DNA from: Candidatus Bathyarchaeota archaeon
Lineage (GTDB): Archaea > Thermoproteota > Bathyarchaeia > Bathyarchaeales > DTEX01
Length of the DNA stretch: 9,282 nucleotides
NCBI GenBank assembly: GCA_021162225.1
Contig: JAGGZB010000045.1
Coordinates: 1-9,282, forward strand
Reading direction: 5' to 3'
A program made the translations under genes and the position numbers. This document shows, piece by piece, positions 1 through 5,584 of this stretch. A model generated the notes under the pieces. That model was not told where the DNA came from and did not search any database. It saw only the letters and a list, made by a program, of their open reading frames with translations. Numbering within the stretch: position 1 is the first letter of the stretch; each line of letters opens with the position of its first letter.

Positions 1-2
1 CA

Positions 3-809
3 ACTATAGCTAACGCCGTTACTCCTCCAGCCGGAGCTTTCCTTATAGAAAGGATGGGTGGACTTTCTCAAATGCGGATTATCTACCTAATTCAATTCGT
101 TGCTACACTAATCGTATGGGTGTACACGATGAAGCTGAAGGATACGGAAGCATTAAAGACTGAAAAAGGGAAGATGCTTCCGGAAATCTTGTTGGAAATT
201 AAAGACACAATAAATGTTCTGAAGGAGAACAGAGCGTTATGGTGGATATGGATATTCACGATAGGTTCATTTGCGTATGGAGCGTCAAGCCCATACTGGA
301 TACTCTTCGCCGCAGAAGCTTACTCTTCACCATACGTGGTGATCGGACTGCTCTCCACAGTTTACTCAGTCACTAATGCTTTGACGCTGATTCCTGTTGG
401 GAGGTTCTCGGATAGAAAAGGAAGAATTAGAGCAATAAAATATCTCCGCCCAATCTCCTACCTGTCCTTAGCCATCTTCTTAATCGGATACAGATTCAAG
501 CTGAGTTTTATGTATCTCATACCCTTAATTGTGTGGGGTTTAAGAGGTATCGGCGGTGCATGCTCGGCTCCATGCCGATCGGCAGTAAACGAAGTTGTGC
601 CTCAAGAGTTCCTTGGAAGATGGCGGGCGCTGAGAACATTTCTAGTAAGCATCGCAGGTGTGCCGTCAGGTATACTCGGAAGCTTGCTCTGGAGCATAGA
701 CCCATTCCTCCCCTTTCTCTTCACTCTCCTTATAGAAATAGCTATAAGATATCCCATCGTGTACTTTAAGCTTCCAGAAACCCTTTACGTAAATAAGCCA
801 GCTTGGTAA
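3..809 (+). CDS. Major facilitator superfamily transporter, C-terminal part (5' end outside window)
   Basis: This is a polytopic membrane transporter; the substrate cannot be inferred. The frame is open from the first bases of the window, before the first internal ATG at 54, so the real start lies upstream. About 268 residues are visible, roughly the C-terminal half to two thirds of a 12-helix MFS protein. Numbered from the ATG at 54, about seven hydrophobic helices can be seen (around residues 6-28, 62-90, 95-116, 130-148, 151-173, 195-215 and 217-238). The loop GRFSDRKGRIRA (116-127) resembles the MFS motif A that joins two helices and is rich in Gly, Asp and Arg. The protein ends with a short tail after TAA at 807-809. 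It is convergent with the feo operon. Family assignment is fairly safe. A drug or sugar exporter are both possible, and nothing in the sequence chooses between them. Confidence 0.8.
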   Translation, partial: TIANAVTPPAGAFLIERMGGLSQMRIIYLIQFVATLIVWVYTMKLKDTEALKTEKGKMLPEILLEIKDTINVLKENRALWWIWIFTIGSFAYGASSPYWILFAAEAYSSPYVVIGLLSTVYSVTNALTLIPVGRFSDRKGRIRAIKYLRPISYLSLAIFLIGYRFKLSFMYLIPLIVWGLRGIGGACSAPCRSAVNEVVPQEFLGRWRALRTFLVSIAGVPSGILGSLLWSIDPFLPFLFTLLIEIAIRYPIVYFKLPETLYVNKPAW

Positions 810-848
810 GAAGCTTAGAAAGAATGGTCTCTTTTACATGTGGGAAGC

Positions 849-864
849 AAAAATATATTTTTTA
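849..864. terminator. Bidirectional A/T terminator between convergent genes
   Basis: A perfect 14-bp palindrome of five A, TATA and five T (849-862) is followed by one more T. It gives six T on the plus strand and five T on the minus strand. It lies 40 bp after the MFS stop codon and directly at the end of the broken gene that closes the feo operon. Oligo-T tracts are the usual archaeal termination signal, so this site could serve both converging transcripts. This is inference from position and composition. Confidence 0.5.
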
Positions 865-1163
865 TCGATGATCATTTAGCAATTTCTTTCCCTTCTCCGC
901 GATCATGCAAGACTTGAACGCATCGGTCTTCCTTCCATCGCAGGTTAATTTGGATAAGAAGGATTTACAGGAATACCTGTCAAGCAGAGACTTAACCGGC
1001 ATCAGGTACTTCGGGTCCTTTAAAGTTTGGATTGCACATTTGACTAGACCTGTCGGAATATCTAGCTCTCGTCTAGCTCTCGGTTGATCTCGCTGGCTTC
1101 TATTTGCCTACGATCATGGATTTACTTTAACATTTCCCTAAGAATCAAGGAGACCCCTCTCAT
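862..1163 (-). pseudogene. Broken FeoC-like winged-helix gene at the end of the feo operon
   Basis: No intact frame exists here, but a continuous protein of about 96 residues appears if two lesions are repaired: an in-frame TAA at 1122-1124 and an 11-bp tandem duplication (1061-1082) that shifts the frame. Reading from the ATG at 1163, the restored product starts MRGVSLILREMLK. It continues with a helix-turn-helix, RQIEASEINRELDIPTGLVK, and then a Cys-containing tail with SCKSFLSKLTC. As I recall it, E. coli FeoC has GRMEAAQISQTLNTPQPMI and SCKSCPEGKAC at matching positions, so the C-x2-C-x5-C spacing is kept with one Cys changed to Phe. The start lies 19 bp after the preceding gene of the feo operon, where feoC is found in enterobacteria. 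The lesions and the frame are seen directly. The FeoC identity is inference; another small HTH protein is possible. The 46-residue piece from the ATG at 1002 lacks the HTH. Confidence 0.55.
1061..1082. repeat. 11-bp perfect tandem duplication (TCTAGCTCTCG x2)
   Basis: Two adjacent identical copies lie at 1061-1071 and 1072-1082. Eleven is not a multiple of three, and deleting one copy restores the reading frame across the helix-turn-helix of the FeoC-like pseudogene. The duplication is therefore a likely inactivating mutation rather than a functional repeat. Confidence 0.85.
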
Positions 1164-1182
1164 CAATTAAGCGCAGTCTTCT

Positions 1183-1674
1183 TTACTTTCCACCTTCTTC
1201 GCTTTGCCTTGCAGCTTTCAACGCTACGTATCCTAATGGCGCAGAGAGGAAGGCCAGCCAGATTTCAGGTCTGAGAAGCCCAACTCCCAAGGTTCCCGCC
1301 GTTAACCATTCCCATGTCCACTCTTCACCTGACAGGTAAGCCAAGTACGTTCCAAGCCCATCTGCACCAAGGATGAGCAAGTATACCGCCCCGAAGGTTG
1401 CTGAAAGTAAAGCGCCGACAAGAACGAAACCTATCGCTTCGTATCTTGCTTTCCATAAAGATGTGGCTCCGAAGAAGACGGCGCCGATGACTAGCGCCGC
1501 AAGTCCCCCGAACAAGTCGTCGCCTGGAAGCCCTAACAGGGATAAATCGTCTCTAGGGACTATAAACCAGTTCCAAAACGCCGTTGCAAACTCGACGGAG
1601 CCAACTATGATGTAGAATACTCCTAGGACTACGGAATAAACCGCCATGTACCTACCGGATTTTTTCAAATTCAC
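1183..1674 (-). CDS. Unrecognised four-helix membrane protein in the feo operon
   Basis: I do not recognise this protein. It has about 163 residues and four likely membrane spans (roughly residues 9-33, 53-73, 80-108 and 127-150 from the start chosen here). The first two are separated by an acidic loop containing PRDDLSLLGLPGDD, and the C-terminus is charged (ARQSEEGGK). The in-frame GTG at 1683 is one base after the stop of the FeoB channel gene. However, the Shine-Dalgarno GAGGTGA (1680-1686) lies over that GTG and sits 5 nt from the next GTG at 1674, so 1674 is the better start. The site overlaps the upstream stop, so translation is probably coupled to the FeoB channel. That position suggests an accessory role in iron transport, such as assembly or stabilisation of the split FeoB, but this is inference from context only. 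No metal-binding cluster is obvious. Confidence 0.75.
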   Translation of the reverse strand: MNLKKSGRYMAVYSVVLGVFYIIVGSVEFATAFWNWFIVPRDDLSLLGLPGDDLFGGLAALVIGAVFFGATSLWKARYEAIGFVLVGALLSATFGAVYLLILGADGLGTYLAYLSGEEWTWEWLTAGTLGVGLLRPEIWLAFLSAPLGYVALKAARQSEEGGK

Positions 1675-1679
1675 AACGT

Positions 1680-1686
1680 TCACCTC
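1680..1686 (-). promoter_or_regulatory. Ribosome binding site GAGGTGA deciding the membrane-protein start
   Basis: GAGGTGA overlaps the TGA stop of the FeoB channel gene (1685-1687) and has a 5-nt spacer to the GTG at 1674. The upstream in-frame GTG at 1683 lies inside this site and so is unlikely to be the initiation codon. Confidence 0.55.
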
Positions 1687-2998
1687 ACTTATATCCTAAA
1701 CCTTGACCAATCCCAATGATCGCTAAAGATGTGATGTACGCCAGTATCAATCCGTAGATGACTGAGAAGAGGGTCCACTTCCATGAGCTAGTCTCTCTAT
1801 ATATGACGCCGACGGTTGCGATGCACGGTATATAGATTAATGTGAAAGCCATAAAGGCGAATCCCGTAAGAGGAGTGAAAACTCCTTGGCTCCTAATGAT
1901 TTCCTGTATCTCCTCCATCCCGATTTCTTCCCCTAACCCAAAGATAACCGCGAAGGATCCAACGACTATCTCTTTGGCTATGAAGCCGAAGAAGAGTGCT
2001 ACTGCTCCTCTCCAGTCGAAGCCGAGCGGGCGGAAGATAGGTTCGAGACCGCGACCGAGCATGGCTAGATAAGTTTCTTCTAAAGGCGCGCCCCACGGGT
2101 AGCTCGAGAGGAACCATACTACTATTATTCCGGCTAGAATTATCGTTCCAGCCTTCCTTAAGAATAGGGAACCCCTCTCCCACATGTGAATTAACGTGCT
2201 CTTAAGGACCGGCTTAGAGTACATTGGAAGTTCCAGAATGAATGGTGAAGGCTTCCCCTTAAAGTATGGTATCGTTCTTCTAAAAAGCAACGCCATAAGC
2301 ACAGCTAGAGATATTCCAAGGATATACATGGCATATGTGCCGGCGGCGGCGTATGGGCCGAGAACGGCTCCGCCAATAAGGAGATAGACTGGTAGCCTGG
2401 CGCTGCAAGACATTAATGGGTTTACGAGTATTGTCAGTATGCGGTCTTTCTCGCTGTCTATGGTTCTTGTCGCCATGACTCCCGGAATGTTGCATCCGAA
2501 TCCTATTAGCATCGGAATGAAGGATTTTCCATGCAACCCGAGCTTATACATCAACTTGTCCACTACGAAAGCTGCTCTGGCAAGATACCCGCTGTCCTCA
2601 AGCAGGGAAAGCCCAAAGAATAGGAAGAATATTGATGGAAGGAAGACGAGCACTCCTCCAAGCCCGCCGAAGATTCCGTCGGCTACAAAGCTTGCCAGCT
2701 GCTCATCGGCGATTACCGAGCTTGATGCTTCACCAAGCCAGCTGAAGAAGATATCTATCAGATCGGAGAGGGGGGCTGAAACATTGTATGTGAAGCGGAA
2801 GAGAGTCCACCAAAACGCGAGGAAGATCGGTATACCCACATACTTATTCAGAAACACTCTATCGAGTAAATCGGAAAGAGTTAGGGGCTTCTCCCCCTTC
2901 AAGACCTTCGGTAGGATCCTACTTATGAATTCATAACGGCTCTCAGCAAAGAAGACCTCCGGGTCTTCTCCAAGTATTTCTCTGGCCTTCAAGCTCAT
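1685..2998 (-). CDS. feoB: FeoB membrane subunit: Fe(II) channel part of a split FeoB
   Basis: This is the membrane half of the FeoB ferrous iron transporter, 437 residues. The first ~45 residues (REILGEDPEV, ESRYEFISRIL) correspond to the end of the helical GDI/linker region that normally follows the FeoB G domain. They are followed by LLDRVFLNKYVGIPIF, which leads into the first helix. Conserved Gate and core motifs are present: GFGCNIPG at 166-173 with Cys169, MSCSARLPVY at 196-205 with Cys198, AKEIVVGS at 341-348 and IPCIATVG at 390-397 with Cys392. About eight or more membrane helices are seen. The G-protein half is a separate gene that overlaps by ATGA (2995-2998). Together they total 670 residues, about the length of a normal one-piece FeoB. 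The start is supported by GGAAGTGA (3003-3010), close to the ideal GGAGGTGA, 4 nt before the ATG. The break is thus probably a real gene split rather than a sequencing frameshift. Confidence 0.92.
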   Translation of the reverse strand: MSLKAREILGEDPEVFFAESRYEFISRILPKVLKGEKPLTLSDLLDRVFLNKYVGIPIFLAFWWTLFRFTYNVSAPLSDLIDIFFSWLGEASSSVIADEQLASFVADGIFGGLGGVLVFLPSIFFLFFGLSLLEDSGYLARAAFVVDKLMYKLGLHGKSFIPMLIGFGCNIPGVMATRTIDSEKDRILTILVNPLMSCSARLPVYLLIGGAVLGPYAAAGTYAMYILGISLAVLMALLFRRTIPYFKGKPSPFILELPMYSKPVLKSTLIHMWERGSLFLRKAGTIILAGIIVVWFLSSYPWGAPLEETYLAMLGRGLEPIFRPLGFDWRGAVALFFGFIAKEIVVGSFAVIFGLGEEIGMEEIQEIIRSQGVFTPLTGFAFMAFTLIYIPCIATVGVIYRETSSWKWTLFSVIYGLILAYITSLAIIGIGQGLGYK

Positions 2999-3696
2999 CG
3001 AATCACTTCCAAAATCTCATCTTTATATGGGCTTCTCTCAATCTCTTTGAGAACCTCCTCATCCCCTTCAAGGATCTTGATTGCAAGCCACCTCGTCGGA
3101 TACTTGCTGGATAACTCCTTATCCTTGAGTATGGCTTTCTCCACCCTCGAGATCAGCTCTTCAGCCGCTTTTCCGTATCCGACCACTATCCTTCTTCTCT
3201 TTCCTTCTCTGGCCGCTTCAACTATGGCTTCCAATAGATCCTTGATTCCCTCCTTTGTAGTTGCGACGGTTGGCACTACGCGTACCCCAAGTATTCTGGA
3301 AAGAGCATCAATATCAATCTTGTAGCCTAGGCTCTTCGCTATGTCGTACTTGTTCAACGCGATGACAACGTTTGCCTCGAGCTCCAAAAGCTGGAGTGTT
3401 AAGTATAGGTTTCTCTCCAAGTTCGACGCGTCAACAATATCCACCACTACGTCAGGCTTCTCCTTAACTATGTAGTCCCTCGCAATGAGCTCATCTATTG
3501 AGTGAGCTGTGAGGCTATAAGTTCCCGGTAGATCGACGATCTCTATCTCCTCTCCCTTATACCTGCATTTTCCCTCCTTCTTCTCAACGGTCTTTCCAGG
3601 CCAGTTCCCAACGTGAGCCTTACCTCCGGTGAGATCGTTAAATATCAGGCTCTTACCCACATTTGGATTTCCTATCAGAGCAACCCTTATCGTCAT
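2995..3696 (-). CDS. feoB: FeoB G-protein subunit (NFeoB) of a split FeoB
   Basis: This is the cytosolic GTPase part of the Fe(II) transporter, 233 residues. The GTP-binding motifs are in order: G1 GNPNVGKS (9-16), the switch/G2 segment HVGNWPGKTVE (28-38, Thr36), G3 DLPG (55-58), G4 NKYD (115-118) and a G5-like ATTKEG (145-150). Residues ~170-233 are the helical GDI region, which stops part-way at EILEVIR. The remaining GDI-like helix begins the next gene. The ATG at 3696 overlaps the stop of feoA2 (ATGA, 3693-3696) and has a strong GGAGG (3704-3708) 7 nt upstream. No membrane segment is present, so the protein would act at the inner face, associating with the channel subunit. Split FeoB proteins exist but one-piece FeoB is the common form. 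Confidence 0.93.
   Translation of the reverse strand: MTIRVALIGNPNVGKSLIFNDLTGGKAHVGNWPGKTVEKKEGKCRYKGEEIEIVDLPGTYSLTAHSIDELIARDYIVKEKPDVVVDIVDASNLERNLYLTLQLLELEANVVIALNKYDIAKSLGYKIDIDALSRILGVRVVPTVATTKEGIKDLLEAIVEAAREGKRRRIVVGYGKAAEELISRVEKAILKDKELSSKYPTRWLAIKILEGDEEVLKEIERSPYKDEILEVIR
3003..3010 (-). promoter_or_regulatory. Ribosome binding site GGAAGTGA inside feoB-N for the feoB channel gene
   Basis: GGAAGTGA differs by one base from GGAGGTGA and lies 4 nt before the ATG at 2998. The stop of the G-protein gene overlaps that ATG. A dedicated site here supports true initiation of a second protein rather than a frameshifted single FeoB. Confidence 0.6.
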
Positions 3697-3929
3697 GGAT
3701 TAACCTCCGAATCCACAATTATCCTCATGAGCAAACCCCTTCCAAGCGCAATCCTTGATCCTCTAACATTGATAAGCACTGGTCCAGGCGAGTTTGAGAA
3801 TAAAACCTTCACCCTTGCGCCGGGGGTGAAGCCTAACTCTGAAAGTCGCCTCACCAAGCCTCTGCCCCCTCTAACCTCAACAACTCTTGCCTCCTCATTC
3901 TCAGGTAGCATTGCAAGCGGCATCTTCAT
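3693..3929 (-). CDS. feoA: FeoA domain protein (second of a tandem pair)
   Basis: A small SH3-like FeoA protein of 78 residues, thought to act in the cytosol as a regulator or partner of FeoB. The family pattern is clear: VRRLSELGFTPGARVKVLF (residues ~26-44), then GPVLINVRGSRIALGRGLLMRIIV with the typical VRG...IALGR turn. It has no metal-binding motif or membrane segment. The ATG overlaps the feoA1 stop (ATGA, 3926-3929) and the 3' end overlaps feoB-N (3693-3696), so it is translated as part of one coupled series. A second in-frame ATG at 3923 is possible. It is clearly different in sequence from the first FeoA, so the pair is not a recent duplication. Two single-domain FeoA proteins could act as a heteromeric FeoA, which is inference. 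Confidence 0.88.
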   Translation of the reverse strand: MKMPLAMLPENEEARVVEVRGGRGLVRRLSELGFTPGARVKVLFSNSPGPVLINVRGSRIALGRGLLMRIIVDSEVNP

Positions 3930-4171
3930 CCTTCCTTCCCTTCCTCGACAAGAACGTAAACGTTCTCACTTTCCTTCTTCCTCAAGCTTAGGTTGTATCC
4001 TTTCAAAAGGAACTCCACAGGGTCGCCGAGGGGAGCCCTCCTAACAACGATGATCTCAGTCCCCCTCGTTAATCCCATATCAAGCAGCCTTCTACGAACC
4101 TCTCTATCTCCAACAACCTTTGAGATGACTCCTCTCTCTCCGGGTTTAAGTTCACTCAATCGTTTCTTCAT
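3926..4171 (-). CDS. feoA: FeoA domain protein (first of a tandem pair)
   Basis: FeoA family protein of 81 residues, first gene of the feo transcription unit. Core features are LSELKPGERGVISKVV at the N-terminus, the family signature RRRLLDMGLTRGTEIIVV (residues ~26-43), and APLGDPVEFLLKGYNLSLRK. This matches the usual FeoA pattern of LxxLGxxxGxxVxV, then a PxGDPVxxxxxGxxLxLR strand pair. The tail is Glu/Lys-rich. GAGG at 4179-4182 lies 7 nt before the ATG at 4171. The upstream 141-bp gap to dtxR carries a TATA-like element and DtxR-type half sites, so metal-controlled transcription is likely. FeoA proteins bind or modulate FeoB; their exact mechanism is unsettled. Confidence 0.9.
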   Translation of the reverse strand: MKKRLSELKPGERGVISKVVGDREVRRRLLDMGLTRGTEIIVVRRAPLGDPVEFLLKGYNLSLRKKESENVYVLVEEGKEG

Positions 4172-4198
4172 TGGATTTCCTCGACTAACAGTAAATAT

Positions 4199-4212
4199 TT
4201 AGGGTTACCTAA
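4199..4212. promoter_or_regulatory. Candidate DtxR-family operator upstream of feoA1
   Basis: TTAGGGTTACCTAA is an inverted repeat of TTAGG/CCTAA. On the minus strand it reads TTAGGTAACCCTAA and matches 12 of 14 positions of the first 14 bases (TTAGGTTAGCCTAA) of the known DtxR/IdeR consensus. It lies just upstream of the feoA1 ribosome binding site and close to the start expected from the TATA-like element. A sister site with the same TTAG-N6-CTAA spacing lies before dtxR. Confidence 0.6.
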
Positions 4213-4228
4213 TTCAATTACTAAGATA

Positions 4229-4267
4229 TTGTTAGGTTCATATAAAGTGTGCTCTAACAAGTTTAGG
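4229..4267 (-). promoter_or_regulatory. feo promoter: TATA-like box framed by inverted TTGTTAG/CTAACAA arms
   Basis: On the minus strand CTTTATATGA (4238-4247) matches the archaeal TATA consensus and predicts a start near 4217, about 45 nt before feoA1. The box is enclosed by a perfect 7-bp inverted repeat, TTGTTAG (4229-4235) and CTAACAA (4254-4260). A further element, CTAACAAGTTTAGG (4254-4267), has a near copy before dtxR (CTAATAAATTTAGG, 4796-4809; 12 of 14 identical). More TTAGG half sites lie at 4263-4267 and 4292-4296. The density of TTAGG/CCTAA suggests a multi-site metal-repressor region. Confidence 0.5.
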
Positions 4268-4312
4268 AATAGATATAAGCATCGAAAAGAATTAGGGTAA
4301 ATCTTTAGTTTC

Positions 4313-4783
4313 CTAACAGATACGCTGTGTAGATCCCTCTTCTTCTCTTTTGCAGTACTCCTTAAATTGTTCCATCCATCTCCTTACAAACCTAGGGCGT
4401 TCGGAGGCTTCTGTGATGAATTTAACGAATCTCGTAAACTGGAGTACAGTCTTCGGGTCGAGCTGATGCTCCAGAATGTGAGAATCCTTTAAGGCAACAT
4501 CCTCTGGAACTAAGATGAGCTCCAAAAACTTCTTGAAGATATCGTGTCTCTCTTTTATTGCTTTAGCTATCTCTCTTCCACGAGGTGTAAGAGTTACACC
4601 TCCATACTTTTCATAACGGACAAAACCGCTCTTATGGAGCTTCCTCACCATCTCAACAACCGTTGACGGCTTCAACCCCAGCTCTTTAGCAATATCCTTG
4701 ATGCGGGCGAAACCCTTACGCTCAATAACCTCATATATGCTTCTCAAGTAATCCTCCGCCCGCCTAGAAAGAACCCTTTCCAT
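4313..4783 (-). CDS. DtxR/MntR-family metal-dependent transcriptional repressor
   Basis: This is a DNA-binding metal sensor of 156 residues, the short MntR-like two-domain form without a C-terminal SH3/FeoA-like domain. The N-terminal winged helix runs from EDYLRSIYEVIERKGFARI, through the recognition segment AKELGLKPSTVVEMVRKL (32-49), to the wing VRYEKYGGVTLTPRG (55-69). The dimer/metal domain begins at KERHDIFKKFLELIL. By alignment with B. subtilis MntR (Asp8, Glu11, His77, Glu99, Glu102, His103), the ligand positions here are Asp11, Arg14, His80, His102, Glu105 and His106. The Mn-type Glu11 is replaced by Arg and the residue that separates Mn sensors (Glu) from Fe sensors (Cys) is His. 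Location next to the feo genes argues for iron as the effector. GGGG at 4793-4796 is a weak ribosome site. The gene ends 141 bp before feoA1, in the same direction, and has its own candidate operator. Confidence 0.9.
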   Translation of the reverse strand: MERVLSRRAEDYLRSIYEVIERKGFARIKDIAKELGLKPSTVVEMVRKLHKSGFVRYEKYGGVTLTPRGREIAKAIKERHDIFKKFLELILVPEDVALKDSHILEHQLDPKTVLQFTRFVKFITEASERPRFVRRWMEQFKEYCKREEEGSTQRIC

Positions 4784-4794
4784 AAAGCTATTCC

Positions 4795-4818
4795 CCTAAT
4801 AAATTTAGGCTATTCTAA
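4795..4818. promoter_or_regulatory. Candidate autoregulatory DtxR operator and promoter of the regulator gene
   Basis: Two overlapping inverted motifs occur: CCTAA-N5-TTAGG (4795-4809) and TTAGGCTATTCTAA (4805-4818). On the minus strand the second reads TTAGAATAGCCTAA and matches 12 of 14 positions of the start of the DtxR/IdeR consensus. An A/T-rich stretch AATAAAAAG (4819-4827, minus) could be the TATA element, with a start near 4800. A repressor bound here would cover the start region. Confidence 0.55.
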
Positions 4819-5324
4819 CTTTTTATTCTTTATGAAATTAAACATACCATTCTGTAATGATCTCAGATTCATAGTTACTTGGTGGATTCCTACTGCTTGG
4901 GCGAATGGAAGAATATATCTTGCAGCTTCCTTAGGCACCCCCTTAGATCATTCGGTCATACGTTTCTATCGCATTCTCTATCTGTCTCAAAATTTCCTCC
5001 CTCATCTCCAAGCATGTGAAGTGGAAGTGTTACTTCGTAGAGCGGAGATTTCTTTCCTATGCCCTCCACTTGCTTTTATATATCTAGTTGAGTAGCCTGT
5101 GTGACTTGCAATTCTATGCTCCAGGAACCCTGCGGGAGGTTTCCCTTACTCATCTTCAAGTTGACTTCACGATCACATGTTCTAAGATAGAGCCATAATC
5201 GTTCTCAATGATCACTTTGAACACTTTTCATCTTTCACTTTTGATGGAACACCGCTTACCTTAGCCGAATAAACAACTTCTTTCCAATCCTCTTCCCCTT
5301 TACAACCTCGAAGTCCCACACTTT
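4810..5324 (-). pseudogene. thyX: Decayed thyX (flavin-dependent thymidylate synthase), multiple frameshifts
   Basis: Pieces of ThyX appear in the correct order in changing minus-strand frames. They are EEDWKEVVYSAKVSGVPSKV (about 5295-5235), IIENDYGSILEHVIVKS (5212-5162), VRETSRRV (5149-5126), then LEHRIASHTGYSTRYIKAS (5124-5068), containing the RHRx7S signature with the first Arg changed to Glu. These are followed by VEGIGKKSPLYEVTLPLHML (5069-5010), EILRQIENAIETYDRMI (4996-4946, stop TAA at 4943-4945), and GVPKEAARYILPFAQAVGIH (4941-4882) running into VTMNLRSL. ThyX normally reads A-R-Y-x-L-P then T-x-N-x-R-S-L at this point. At least five frame changes and several stops are needed, while flanking genes are intact, so this is true decay, not sequencing error. 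The C-terminal catalytic segment after MNLRSL is missing; the remnant ends in the dtxR promoter. Family identity rests on motif order read by eye. Confidence 0.75.
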
Positions 5325-5325
5325 A

Positions 5326-5518
5326 GCTCTAACTATTACAATTATTAATCATAACTGGCAGCCTCCCGGCTTAGACCGCCAATTCTAATTTTGATCCTCC
5401 GCTTAACTTCCAAATCTCTGCTGGGAGGGCGACTGGAAGGATCAGGCCAGCCAAAAAAGGATCGGCCGCAGCATTCCTGTTTATGAGTGATAAAATTTAT
5501 TGAGGAGCCAAGCATAAT
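5326..5518. other. Gene-poor stretch with a possible membrane-protein tail (minus)
   Basis: No intact gene is visible. On the minus strand a frame of about 40 codons ends in TAA near 5378 and reads INRNAAADPFLAGLILPVAL followed by PAEIWKLSGGSKLELAV. It looks like the end of a membrane protein, but there is no start codon with a ribosome site and I cannot name a family. Because it sits among other decayed genes, a remnant is the likeliest reading. At 5493-5500 AAATTTAT on the plus strand could be a TATA box for the tiny ORF that follows. Confidence 0.3.
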
Positions 5519-5581
5519 ATGCTTGGTGTGATCGGATTAATCGTGGCAATCCTAGAGGTTATGGGAGTAGTGAAGGTGTAA
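5519..5581 (+). CDS. Possible 20-residue hydrophobic peptide
   Basis: The ATG at 5519 opens MLGVIGLIVAILEVMGVVKV and stops at TAA 5579-5581. Almost the whole peptide is hydrophobic, one possible membrane span. GAGGAG (5502-5507) lies 11 nt upstream, longer than usual, and AAATTTAT (5493-5500) would place transcription close to the ATG itself. It is in the same frame as the next small ORF, whose ATG follows 3 nt after this stop. It may be either a tiny coupled gene or the front part of one gene broken by a stop. I cannot assign a function. Confidence 0.3.
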   Translation: MLGVIGLIVAILEVMGVVKV

Positions 5582-5584
5582 AGG

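Noticed and set aside
905..1087. 60-codon plus-strand open frame
   Set aside because: No ribosome site and no recognisable motif. It lies opposite the FeoC-like pseudogene, whose repaired minus-strand frame is much more protein-like.
2439..2936. 165-codon plus-strand open frame
   Set aside because: Antisense shadow of the FeoB channel gene, which has clear conserved motifs.
2995..2998. FeoB split as a simple sequencing frameshift
   Set aside because: Considered seriously. The exact ATGA overlap, like the two other junctions in the operon, and the near-ideal ribosome site 4 nt before the ATG favour a true gene boundary. It is not fully excluded without reads.
3613..4044. 143-codon plus-strand open frame opposite the FeoA genes
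   Set aside because: Ser/Pro/Leu-rich antisense translation of two genuine FeoA genes; no ribosome site.
4832..5095. 87-codon plus-strand open frame
   Set aside because: It lies opposite the ThyX motifs of the minus-strand pseudogene and has no family features of its own.
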